DNA from: Gammaproteobacteria bacterium
Lineage (GTDB): Bacteria; Pseudomonadota; Gammaproteobacteria; UBA5335; SLRW01
DNA: 14,883 nt
Direction: 5' to 3'
Assembly (NCBI GenBank): GCA_007130745.1
Contig: SLRW01000052.1
Location: forward strand, 1 to 14,883
In this document: piece after piece, positions 1-6,896 of the stretch
How the letters are laid out: every line of letters starts with the position of its first letter
Numbering within the stretch: the first letter of the stretch is position 1
The notes under the pieces: model-generated
What the model saw: only the letters and a program-made list of their open reading frames with translations
What the model was told of the DNA's origin: nothing
The model's database searches: none
Position numbers and translations under genes: made by a program

Positions 1-231
1 CAGCGTCGCCGATTCAGCATCCGGCATCATGATCATGTCGGATTCGTTGATGCCCTTCCAGCCGGAGATGGATGAGCCATCGAACATCGTGCCTTCCTCA
101 AATATCTCGGCGTCGATGGTGCGCGCGGGCACACTGATATGCATTTCCTTGCCCAGCGTGTCCGTGAAACGGAAGTCAACGAATTTGACTTCCTCGTCCT
201 TGATCATCTTGAGTACGTCGTTTGCCGACAT
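1..231 (-). CDS. glnA: Glutamine synthetase, type I (N-terminal part, runs off the window)
   Basis: Only the first 77 codons are present. The reverse-strand translation begins MSANDVLKMIKDEE and contains VDFRFTDTLGKE and the family hallmark FEEGTMFDGSSISGWKGI (about residues 45-62), which identify the beta-grasp N-terminal domain of GlnA. The enzyme condenses glutamate and ammonia with ATP to make glutamine in the cytoplasm as a dodecamer. The ATG at 229-231 is preceded by a GGAGGG Shine-Dalgarno with normal spacing, so the start is secure. The divergent region upstream carries a sigma-54 promoter and NtrC-type boxes, so nitrogen-limited activation by NtrC is the expected control. The catalytic C-terminal domain and the adenylylation tyrosine loop are outside the window. 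Identification is very confident. Confidence 0.97.
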   Translation of the reverse strand, partial: MSANDVLKMIKDEEVKFVDFRFTDTLGKEMHISVPARTIDAEIFEEGTMFDGSSISGWKGINESDMIMMPDAESATL

Positions 232-263
232 GTGCTTACCCTCCACTGAGGCGAATTGAATTT

Positions 264-281
264 GCCGCCCGCGGGGGCGGC
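264..281 (-). other. GC-only hairpin in the glnA leader
   Basis: GCCGCCC at 264-270 pairs perfectly with GGGCGGC at 275-281 around a 4-base loop, giving a seven-pair all-GC stem. It lies between the predicted sigma-54 start point (near 294) and the glnA start codon. No T-tract follows on either strand, so it does not look like an intrinsic terminator. A role in mRNA stability or leader folding is only an inference. Confidence 0.4.
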
Positions 282-303
282 CTATAGTTTGCGCTGAATT
301 CTG

Positions 304-321
304 TTGCATGAACCATGCCAA
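304..321 (-). promoter_or_regulatory. Sigma-54 (-24/-12) promoter of glnA
   Basis: On the reverse strand the sequence reads TTGGCATGGTTCATGCAA. The invariant GG (complement of 318-319) and GC (complement of 306-307) are separated by exactly 10 bases, as required for RpoN promoters with consensus TGGCAC-N5-TTGCA. The -24 half is nearly consensus (TTGGCAT) and the -12 half is ATGCA. The predicted start point is near 294, giving a leader of about 63 bases. NtrC-type boxes sit upstream at enhancer distance, which supports the call. Confidence 0.85.
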
Positions 322-373
322 CCGTGGACGAGCCGGTTTTGGCGGCCCAGCGTGAGCCCGGCACAGCCTGGAA

Positions 374-390
374 CGCACACTTTTGGTGCA
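374..390 (-). promoter_or_regulatory. NtrC-type box, promoter-proximal
   Basis: The reverse strand reads TGCACCAAAAGTGTGCG, which agrees at 14 of 17 positions with the classical enterobacterial glnA NtrC site TGCACCAAAATGGTGCA. Its centre (382) is about 88 bp upstream of the predicted sigma-54 start point, a normal enhancer distance. Confidence 0.75.
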
Positions 391-403
391 CTATTATGGT
401 GCG
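387..403 (+). promoter_or_regulatory. Possible middle NtrC-type box
   Basis: The forward strand reads TGCACTATTATGGTGCG, an exact TGCAC-N6-GGTGC arrangement. It shares four bases with the proximal box and abuts the distal one, so simultaneous occupancy of all three is uncertain. It may be an alternative or weak site. Confidence 0.45.
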
Positions 404-420
404 CGCACCACTGCCGTGCA
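404..420 (-). promoter_or_regulatory. NtrC-type box, promoter-distal
   Basis: The reverse strand reads TGCACGGCAGTGGTGCG, with exact TGCAC and GGTGC half-sites at the canonical spacing. Its centre (412) is 30 bp from that of the proximal box, about three helical turns, similar to the 32-bp spacing of the two strong E. coli glnA sites. It lies about 118 bp upstream of the predicted start point. Confidence 0.7.
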
Positions 421-480
421 ATCATGCCCGGTATTGGGTCAGGGTACCAGATATCGGTTGCCACGTGCCGGGCACAAAGG

Positions 481-509
481 TGCAAAAGCGCCGGTACGCC
501 AGCTATACT
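481..509 (+). promoter_or_regulatory. Candidate sigma-70 promoter for glyQ-glyS
   Basis: TATACT at 504-509 is a good -10 hexamer, with a poor -35 (TGCAAA, 481-486) 17 bases upstream. Transcription would start near 516, about 33 bases before the glyQ ATG. This is the best candidate in the spacer, but the -35 is weak. Apart from this and the glnA control sites, I see no gene in 232-548. Confidence 0.35.
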
Positions 510-548
510 GCGCCGCTGATTCACTTCACCGGCAGACGGATGCCCCGG

Positions 549-1460
549 ATGAGCCATCACAGCCCCCGCACCTTTCAGGATCTGGTCACTACCCTGCAGA
601 ACTTCTGGGCCGAACAGGGCTGCGTGGTCCTGCAGCCCCTGGACATGCAGGTAGGCGCCGGCACCTTCCATCCCGGCACCTTTCTTCGCGCGATCGGCCC
701 CGAGCCCTGGCACGCCGCCTATGTGCAGCCTTCGCGCCGGCCCACGGACGGCCGTTATGGCGATAATCCCAATCGCCTCCAGCACTACTACCAGTTTCAG
801 GTTGTCCTCAAGCCATCTCCGGATAACATCCAGGCGCTTTACCTGCAGTCCCTGCGGGCGCTGGGCATTGATCCCACCGTGCATGATATCCGCTTTGTGG
901 AAGATAACTGGGAATCCCCCACCCTGGGCGCCTGGGGGCTGGGCTGGGAAGTCTGGCTCAATGGCATGGAGATCACCCAGTTTACCTATTTCCAGCAGGC
1001 CGGGGGTCTGGATTGCCGACCGGTGACCGGCGAGATCACCTATGGTCTGGAACGTATCGCCATGTATTTGCAGGAATGCGCCAGCGTGTATGACCTGCTT
1101 TGGGCCGACGGTCCCCTGGGTCGAGTGACCTATGGCGACGTCTTCCACCAAAACGAAGTGGAAATGTCCGCCTATAACTTTGAACATGCCGACACGCACG
1201 CCCTGCTGGCCACTTTTGATACCTGTGAACGAGAGTGTGAGCGCCTGGTTGCAACTGAATTGCCCTTGCCAGCCTATGAAATGGTTATCCAGGCCTCCCA
1301 CACCTTTAATCTGCTGGATGCGCGCCACGCGGTGTCGGTCACCGAGCGCCAGCGCTACATACTGCGTGTGCGCAGCATGGCCCGCGCGGTTGCCCAGGCC
1401 TATCTGGAAAGCCGCGAACGCCTCGGCTTCCCGCTGACACGGGAGAACGCGCATGACTAA
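549..1460 (+). CDS. glyQ: Glycyl-tRNA synthetase alpha subunit
   Basis: This is the catalytic subunit of the alpha2-beta2 bacterial glycyl-tRNA synthetase, which activates glycine with ATP and charges tRNA-Gly. From the ATG at 549 the product is 303 residues, the same length as E. coli GlyQ, and the ends align (RTFQDLVTTLQNFW near the N-terminus). Class II motifs are clear: VQPSRRPTDGRYG (59-71), motif 2 around RFVEDNWESPTLGAWG (115-130), and motif 3 GEITYGLERIAMY (161-173). An in-frame ATG at 540 would add three residues, and the frame stays open upstream to 315, but that extension has no family similarity. No strong Shine-Dalgarno is seen. It overlaps glyS by 8 bp, indicating coupled translation of the two subunits. 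Confidence 0.97.
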   Translation: MSHHSPRTFQDLVTTLQNFWAEQGCVVLQPLDMQVGAGTFHPGTFLRAIGPEPWHAAYVQPSRRPTDGRYGDNPNRLQHYYQFQVVLKPSPDNIQALYLQSLRALGIDPTVHDIRFVEDNWESPTLGAWGLGWEVWLNGMEITQFTYFQQAGGLDCRPVTGEITYGLERIAMYLQECASVYDLLWADGPLGRVTYGDVFHQNEVEMSAYNFEHADTHALLATFDTCERECERLVATELPLPAYEMVIQASHTFNLLDARHAVSVTERQRYILRVRSMARAVAQAYLESRERLGFPLTRENAHD

Positions 1461-3534
1461 AGCAGGCGCTTTTAAAGATTTCCTGGTCGAAATTGGTACC
1501 GAGGAGCTCCCCCCGCTGGCACTGGAAAAGCTGTCTTGCGCTTTTTGTGACGCGCTGGTCTCGGCCCTGGCTGAAGCCGAACTTGGCCATGCGCCGGCCC
1601 GGGTACTGAACAGTCCGCGGCGGCTGGCTGTATACATTCCGCAACTGCAAACCGTGCAGTCCGACCAGACCATCGAAAAACGTGGCCCTTCGGTGACCGC
1701 CGCCTTTGATGCCCACGGCAAACCGACCCGGGCCGCCGAAGGGTTTTCCCGCTCCTGCGGGGTCAGCGTGGACAAGCTGGAAACCCTGAAAACCGACAAG
1801 GGCCAATGGCTGGTCTATCGAGGCACCGAAGCCGGTCGCAAGGCTGCAGAACTATTACCGGGTCTGGTCTGTCTGGCCCTGGACAAACTGCCCATTCCCC
1901 GGCGAATGCGCTGGGGCGACAAGGACGAAGCCTTCGTGCGCCCCGTGCACTGGGTTGTCATGCTGCTGGGCAAGGATGTGATCCCGGCTACGGTGCTGGG
2001 CCAGAAAAGCGGTCGCATCACACAGGGTCACCGTTTTATGGGGACCGGAGAGCTATCCATCCCCGAGCCTCAGCGCTATATCTCCTTGCTGCGTGACAAG
2101 GGCTATGTGCTGGTGGATCCGAAAGAACGCCGTCAACGCATCGAAGCGCTGATCTCCCATGCCGGCGAGCAATCCGGTGGCCGCCCCGTGGTGCACGACC
2201 ATGTGCTGCGTGAAGTCTGCGCCCTGGTGGAATGGCCGGTAGCAGTCAGTGGGGACTTTGACCGCCGTTTTCTCAAGCTGCCGCCTGAAGTGCTGATTGC
2301 CACACTTGAGGGCCACCAGCGCTACTTTCCCCTGCGCCATAAAAACGGCCGCCTGCAGGCCCGTTTTATCACCATCAGTAATATCGAAAGCCGCCAGCCC
2401 GAACGGGTCCGCGAGGGCAACGAACGGGTGGTGCATCCACGGCTTTCGGATGCCGAGTTTTTCTGGCAGCAAGATTTGCAACAGCCGCTGGAAGCGCACA
2501 CCCGGCGGCTTGAATCGGTGGTTTTTGAAAAACGTCTGGGCTCACTCGCCGACAAGAGCAAGCGCATCCGCAAACTGGGTGGCTTTATGGCCAGTGAACT
2601 CAGTGCCGATGCGCGAGCTATAGACCGTGCCGGCGAGCTTGCCAAAGCCGACCTGGTCACCGAAATGGTGGGCGAATTCCCCGAGCTGCAGGGCATCATG
2701 GGCAGCTACTACGCCCTCGAGGCCGGCGAAGACAGCGCCGTCAGCAAAGCCATTGCCGAGCAGTATCTGCCACGCCACGCCGGAGATAGCCTGCCGGCAA
2801 CCACCGAAGGCTCGATCCTGGCGCTGGCTGATCGTCTGGACACCCTGGCCGGCATCTTCGCCATCGGTCGCAAACCCAGTGGCGACAAGGATCCCTACGC
2901 CCTGCGCCGGGCCGCTATTGGTGTGCTGCGTATCCTGGTGGAAAAACAACTGCCGCTTGATCTACACCGCCTGATGGCCGCTGCACTGGATTGCCAACCT
3001 GTAAAGCCGGCTGAAGGCACCCTCGCCGCATTGCTTGATTTTATGCTGGAGCGCCAACGCAGCTGGTATCTTGACCGCGCCATTCGCCATGATGTGTTCG
3101 ATGCGGTATCCGCACGCCACCCCCCCAGTCCACTGGACTTCGAGCAGCGTCTGCGGGCTATTCAGGCTTTCCTCCAGCGGCCGGAAAGCCCGGCACTAAC
3201 TGAAGCTAACCGACGTATCAGCAATATTCTGCGTAAGCAGGACACCACACCAGCGAATCAGGTCGACCCCGGTCTGTTGCAGGAGGCTGAAGAAAAGGCC
3301 TTGCACCGGCAACTGGAAGCGCTTCGTGGCCAGGTAGAAGCACGGCTTGCGCAGGCCGACTATGCCGGCGCCCTGGTGATTCTGGCCGGATTACGCAAGG
3401 ATATTGACCGCTTCTTTGAGCGGGTTATGGTAATGGCCGAAGATGAGGGCGTTCGCAATAATCGTCTGGCGTTGCTGTCGCAGCTGCGGGAACAATTCAT
3501 GCGCATCGCCGACATTTCCAGGATTTCTGGTTAA
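1453..3534 (+). CDS. glyS: Glycyl-tRNA synthetase beta subunit
   Basis: The product is 693 residues (E. coli GlyS is 689) and partners GlyQ, supplying tRNA recognition. It opens with the family signature FLVEIGTEELPPLALEKL (10-27). The middle contains TEMVGEFPELQGIMG (403-417) and the HD-like helix ADRLDTLAGIF (459-469) followed by KDPYALRRAAIG (479-490). The C-terminal 100 or so residues form the DALR-type anticodon-binding domain, including the RVMVMAEDEGVRNNRLALL region. The ATG at 1453 lies inside the end of glyQ (8-bp overlap) with GGGAG upstream, so the start is well supported. The gene is intact. plsC follows after 41 bp and may be cotranscribed. Confidence 0.97.
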   Translation: MTKAGAFKDFLVEIGTEELPPLALEKLSCAFCDALVSALAEAELGHAPARVLNSPRRLAVYIPQLQTVQSDQTIEKRGPSVTAAFDAHGKPTRAAEGFSRSCGVSVDKLETLKTDKGQWLVYRGTEAGRKAAELLPGLVCLALDKLPIPRRMRWGDKDEAFVRPVHWVVMLLGKDVIPATVLGQKSGRITQGHRFMGTGELSIPEPQRYISLLRDKGYVLVDPKERRQRIEALISHAGEQSGGRPVVHDHVLREVCALVEWPVAVSGDFDRRFLKLPPEVLIATLEGHQRYFPLRHKNGRLQARFITISNIESRQPERVREGNERVVHPRLSDAEFFWQQDLQQPLEAHTRRLESVVFEKRLGSLADKSKRIRKLGGFMASELSADARAIDRAGELAKADLVTEMVGEFPELQGIMGSYYALEAGEDSAVSKAIAEQYLPRHAGDSLPATTEGSILALADRLDTLAGIFAIGRKPSGDKDPYALRRAAIGVLRILVEKQLPLDLHRLMAAALDCQPVKPAEGTLAALLDFMLERQRSWYLDRAIRHDVFDAVSARHPPSPLDFEQRLRAIQAFLQRPESPALTEANRRISNILRKQDTTPANQVDPGLLQEAEEKALHRQLEALRGQVEARLAQADYAGALVILAGLRKDIDRFFERVMVMAEDEGVRNNRLALLSQLREQFMRIADISRISG

Positions 3535-3575
3535 AACATAACAAAAACAATAAGTTGCTATAGAAGGCCTGGCCT

Positions 3576-4334
3576 ATGCGTCTACATACACTACGGGTTT
3601 TTGCTTATTACTGCACTTGCATTATTACCATTCCGGTGTATGCCACCGGCGTAATTCTTCTCACTCCGGCGCCTTTTCGTTTTCGTTATGCTGTTGCCAT
3701 GGGGTGGCTTCGCGTCCAGCACTGGGCGCTGCGCAACATGGTCGGTTTGTCCTACGAAGTGGAAGGGCTTGAGCACGTGCCGAGTGAGGCAGCCGTACTC
3801 TATTGCAAACACCAGTCGATGATTGAATGCATCACTACACAGATGTTTCTGCCACCGCAAACGTGGGTGCTTAAACGGGAATTGCTGTGGGTGCCCATGT
3901 TTGGCTGGGGACTGGCCCAGCTTGATCCCGTTGCCATCGACAGAAGCGCCGGCAGTTCCGCAGTACAACAAATTGTTGATCAGGGTCGGGGGCTTTTCAA
4001 GCGGGGTATCTGGGTGGTGATTTTCCCTGAAGGTACCCGTATGCCGCCAGGACAAACCCGCCGCTACGGCATGGGTGGCGCTGTACTGGCCAGTGAAACC
4101 GGGGTGCCGGTTTTGCCCCTGGCGCATAACGCCGGTCGTTTCTGGCTAAAGGGACGCTTCGATATTCTTCCCGGTACCTTCCGTATGCGAATCGGCCCGC
4201 CCATAGACACCCGCGGGCTCAGCCCCGAAGAGATCAATGAAAGCGCTATGGCCTGGATAAATCAGGCCATGACGGAGATCGACGGACCCCAGGAAGAGGT
4301 GGCGCGCCCGCGCCGGAATGGCCCCACGCCGTAA
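3576..4334 (+). CDS. plsC: 1-acyl-sn-glycerol-3-phosphate acyltransferase (lysophosphatidate acyltransferase)
   Basis: This enzyme adds the second acyl chain to lysophosphatidic acid to make phosphatidic acid at the inner membrane. The 252-residue protein has an N-terminal hydrophobic segment (about 8-30) that should anchor it. Acyltransferase motif I is KHQSMIE with H79 and E84, an HX4E form rather than the textbook HX4D. Motif III is FPEGTR (150-155), and VLPLAHNAGRFW (about 178-190) matches the later conserved block. The tail is basic and proline-rich. A GAAGG Shine-Dalgarno lies 8 bases before the ATG. In Pseudomonas the homologous gene likewise sits between gyrB and the glyS side of the origin region. 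It converges with gyrB. The exact acyl-donor preference cannot be read from the sequence. Confidence 0.9.
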   Translation: MRLHTLRVFAYYCTCIITIPVYATGVILLTPAPFRFRYAVAMGWLRVQHWALRNMVGLSYEVEGLEHVPSEAAVLYCKHQSMIECITTQMFLPPQTWVLKRELLWVPMFGWGLAQLDPVAIDRSAGSSAVQQIVDQGRGLFKRGIWVVIFPEGTRMPPGQTRRYGMGGAVLASETGVPVLPLAHNAGRFWLKGRFDILPGTFRMRIGPPIDTRGLSPEEINESAMAWINQAMTEIDGPQEEVARPRRNGPTP

Positions 4335-4347
4335 GAGGGAAAGTTTT

Positions 4348-4362
4348 AAGGTTTACAACCTT
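4348..4362 (+). terminator. Weak hairpin, possible plsC terminator
   Basis: AAGGTT and AACCTT form a 6-bp perfect inverted repeat around a TAC loop, 14 bases after the plsC stop codon; an outer GGAAAG/CTTTCC pair could extend it imperfectly. There is no long T-tract, so termination strength is doubtful. It could serve either of the convergent genes plsC and gyrB. Confidence 0.3.
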
Positions 4363-4416
4363 TCCGCGTTACCGCTTACAACGACCTCTGAGACGAATAG
4401 ATCAGCGGTTGCCCGA

Positions 4417-4432
4417 TGTTCCACGTGGAACA
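4417..4432. promoter_or_regulatory. parS centromere-like site (ParB binding), intergenic
   Basis: TGTTCCACGTGGAACA is a perfect 16-bp palindrome matching the chromosomal parS consensus TGTTNCACGTGNAACA. The symmetry continues three bases on each side, giving a perfect 22-bp palindrome at 4414-4435. It lies between the convergent ends of plsC and gyrB, outside any coding sequence. ParB-CTP clamps load at such sites and recruit SMC and ParA for origin segregation; parA and parB themselves are not in the window. Confidence 0.93.
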
Positions 4433-4456
4433 TCGCGGGGTTGAAGACAGCCTGTT

Positions 4457-6865
4457 TTAAATATCGAGGTTGCTGACGAGCAAGGCGTTACGCTCTATGA
4501 ACTCCCGGCGGGGTTCAACCTGATCGCCCATAAGGGTGGTGAAGATTTCATCCGCAGCCACCCCGTCCTCAATCGCAACGCGTAACAGACGCCGGCATTC
4601 GGGGTCCATGGTGGTCTCCCACAGTTGCTCGGGGTTCATTTCACCCAGACCCTTGTAGCGCTGCACACTGAGCCCCTTGCGGGCCTGTTCCAGCAACCAG
4701 CCGATCGCCTCCCGGAAGCTGGCTACCGGCTGCGATTTCTCGCCCCGCTCTACCCGGGCGCCCTCTCCAACCAGCCCATCCAGGCGACCGCCCAGGTCAA
4801 CAAAACTGCGGTATTCGGGTGAACTGAACATCTCGCGCGGCAGACGAATAGCGGTGGGTACACCATGTCGGTAGCGGTCAATCACCAGGCCTTCAGCGGC
4901 TGCACTTCCCATACTGTAGCGGGTGCTGCCATCGCTGGCGGCATTAAGCCGGTTAATCAACTCCTCAACCCAGGCCTGGAGTTGTTTGTTATTGGCAAGA
5001 AGATCATCGGTGACCTCCGGCATGTAGATCATGCGTTCAAGTAACCGCTCGTCATAGCGCCGAGCCAGTCGCTGAATCGTACTCATCACCTGCTGGTATT
5101 GCTGAGCCAGCGCCTCCAGTGATTCACCCCGGATCGGTGGCGCACCGTCGGCCACATGCAGCTCAGCCCCATCGACAGCAGCGCTGAGAAGCCAGGCATC
5201 AAGCTCGGCATCATCCTTGACGTAATGCTCCTGCTTGCCCTTTTTAACCTTGTACAGCGGCGGCTGGGCAATATACACATGGCCACGCTCCACCAGGGTA
5301 AACATCTGCCGATAAAGGAATGTCAGCAAGAGGGTGCGGATATGCGAGCCATCCACATCTGCGTCAGTCATGATAATAATGCGGTGATAGCGCAGCTTGT
5401 CGGGATCAAAATCCTCGCGCCCCACCCCGCAACCCAGGGCGGTAATCAGTGTGGCCACCTCTGAAGATGACAACATCTTGTCGAAACGGGCCTTTTCCAC
5501 ATTGAGAATCTTGCCTTTGAGCGGCAATACGGCCTGCGTACGGCGATCCCGGGCCTGTTTGGCAGAACCACCCGCGGAATCCCCCTCGACAATGAAAATC
5601 TCTGATTGAGCCGGGTCTTTCTCCTGGCAATCGGCCAGCTTGCCCGGCAAACCGGCCACGTCCAGAGCGCCCTTGCGCCGCGTCATATCCCGGGCCTTGC
5701 GGGCCGCCTCGCGTGCCCGCGCGGCTTCGATAATCTTGCTGCCAATCAGTTTGGCGTCCTGCGGGTGCTCCAGCAGGAATTCGTTCAATTTATCCGCCAG
5801 CGCGGATTCCACAATCCCCTTGACCTCGGAGGACACCAGTTTGTCCTTGGTCTGGGATGAAAACTTGGGGTCCGGTACCTTGACCGACAATACTGCGGTC
5901 AAGCCCTCGCGGGCATCATCACCCATCGGGGTGGCCTTCTCGTTGCGCGCCAGACCCGACTCGTCAATGTAGTTTTTCAACGTGCGGGTTAGCGCCGAAC
6001 GGAAACCGGCCATGTGGGTGCCGCCATCACGCTGCGGGATATTGTTAGTAAAGCAGAAGACATTTTCCTGGTAGGAATCATTCCACTGCATGGCGATTTC
6101 AACTACAACATCATCGCGTTCGGTTTCAAAATGGAAAACCGTAGGATGCAGGGGTGTTTTCTTGTCGTTCAGGTGTTCGACAAATGCGCGTATACCACCC
6201 TTGTACTCAAATACCCGTTCCCGGTCATCGCGCTCATCAGTCAACACAATGCGCACACCGGAGTTAAGGAATGACAATTCACGCAGCCGGCGGGCGAGAA
6301 TATCGTAGTGATATTCAGTGATTGCAAAAATATCCCGGCTGGGCTTGAACCGCAGCGTGGTGCCGCTTATATCTGTATCGCCAACCTGTTTGAGCGGGGT
6401 TTTGGGAACACCCAGCTCGTAGACTTGGTGATGAATCTTGCCGTCCCGGTAGATTGTCAGTTCCAGCTCTTCGGACAGCGCATTAACCACCGAAATACCC
6501 ACGCCATGCAGGCCGCCGGACACCTTGTAGGAGTTATCATCGAATTTGCCGCCGGCATGCAGCACGGTCATGATCACCTCGGCCGCCGACTTACCCTCTT
6601 CCTTGTGCATATCAACCGGAATTCCGCGGCCGTCGTCCGAGACGGTCACTGAATTATCAGTATGCAAGGTGACCTGGATCTTGTTGCAATGACCGGCCAG
6701 CGCCTCGTCAATTGCGTTGTCCACCACCTCGAAAACCATATGGTGGAGACCGGTGCCGTCATCAGTGTCGCCGATGTACATACCGGGCCGTTTGCGCACG
6801 GCATCCAGGCCCTTGAGAACCTTGATGTTGGAAGAGGTATATGTGTCTTTTTCAGTCGCGCTCAT
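4457..6865 (-). CDS. gyrB: DNA gyrase subunit B
   Basis: This is the ATPase subunit of the type IIA topoisomerase that introduces negative supercoils, in a complex with GyrA. The 802-residue length fits the gammaproteobacterial form (E. coli 804). The GHKL ATPase domain shows EVVDNAIDEA with catalytic E46, DDGRGIP (77-83) and the lid GGLHGVGISVVNA (117-129). The transducer has SSQTKDKL (336-343, containing the QTK loop). The Toprim domain has EGDSAGGSA (428-436), PLKGKILNVEKAR (448-460) and the metal-binding DADVD (501-505). The C-terminal tail has QRYKGLGEMNPEQLW. The ATG at 6865 follows a modest GGGAT. It follows recF by 31 bp as the last gene of the dnaA-dnaN-recF-gyrB series. Confidence 0.98.
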   Translation of the reverse strand: MSATEKDTYTSSNIKVLKGLDAVRKRPGMYIGDTDDGTGLHHMVFEVVDNAIDEALAGHCNKIQVTLHTDNSVTVSDDGRGIPVDMHKEEGKSAAEVIMTVLHAGGKFDDNSYKVSGGLHGVGISVVNALSEELELTIYRDGKIHHQVYELGVPKTPLKQVGDTDISGTTLRFKPSRDIFAITEYHYDILARRLRELSFLNSGVRIVLTDERDDRERVFEYKGGIRAFVEHLNDKKTPLHPTVFHFETERDDVVVEIAMQWNDSYQENVFCFTNNIPQRDGGTHMAGFRSALTRTLKNYIDESGLARNEKATPMGDDAREGLTAVLSVKVPDPKFSSQTKDKLVSSEVKGIVESALADKLNEFLLEHPQDAKLIGSKIIEAARAREAARKARDMTRRKGALDVAGLPGKLADCQEKDPAQSEIFIVEGDSAGGSAKQARDRRTQAVLPLKGKILNVEKARFDKMLSSSEVATLITALGCGVGREDFDPDKLRYHRIIIMTDADVDGSHIRTLLLTFLYRQMFTLVERGHVYIAQPPLYKVKKGKQEHYVKDDAELDAWLLSAAVDGAELHVADGAPPIRGESLEALAQQYQQVMSTIQRLARRYDERLLERMIYMPEVTDDLLANNKQLQAWVEELINRLNAASDGSTRYSMGSAAAEGLVIDRYRHGVPTAIRLPREMFSSPEYRSFVDLGGRLDGLVGEGARVERGEKSQPVASFREAIGWLLEQARKGLSVQRYKGLGEMNPEQLWETTMDPECRRLLRVAIEDGVAADEIFTTLMGDQVEPRREFIERNALLVSNLDI

Positions 6866-6896
6866 TTTTATCCCAATCCCGGCCGGATTAACCCGG

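Noticed and set aside
457..472. CACGTG upstream of glyQ as a further parS site (also those near 3774, 7463 and 8010)
   Set aside because: Only the central hexamer matches; the TGTTN and NAACA arms are absent.
315..548. N-terminal extension of glyQ from an upstream ATG
   Set aside because: The extra residues run through the NtrC boxes and promoter and have no similarity to GlyQ, whereas the start at 549 reproduces the family length and N-terminus.
282..1799. A 505-codon open frame on the reverse strand opposite glyQ and glyS
   Set aside because: It lies fully antisense to two clearly identified genes, its translation resembles no family I know, and long antisense frames are common in GC-rich coding DNA.
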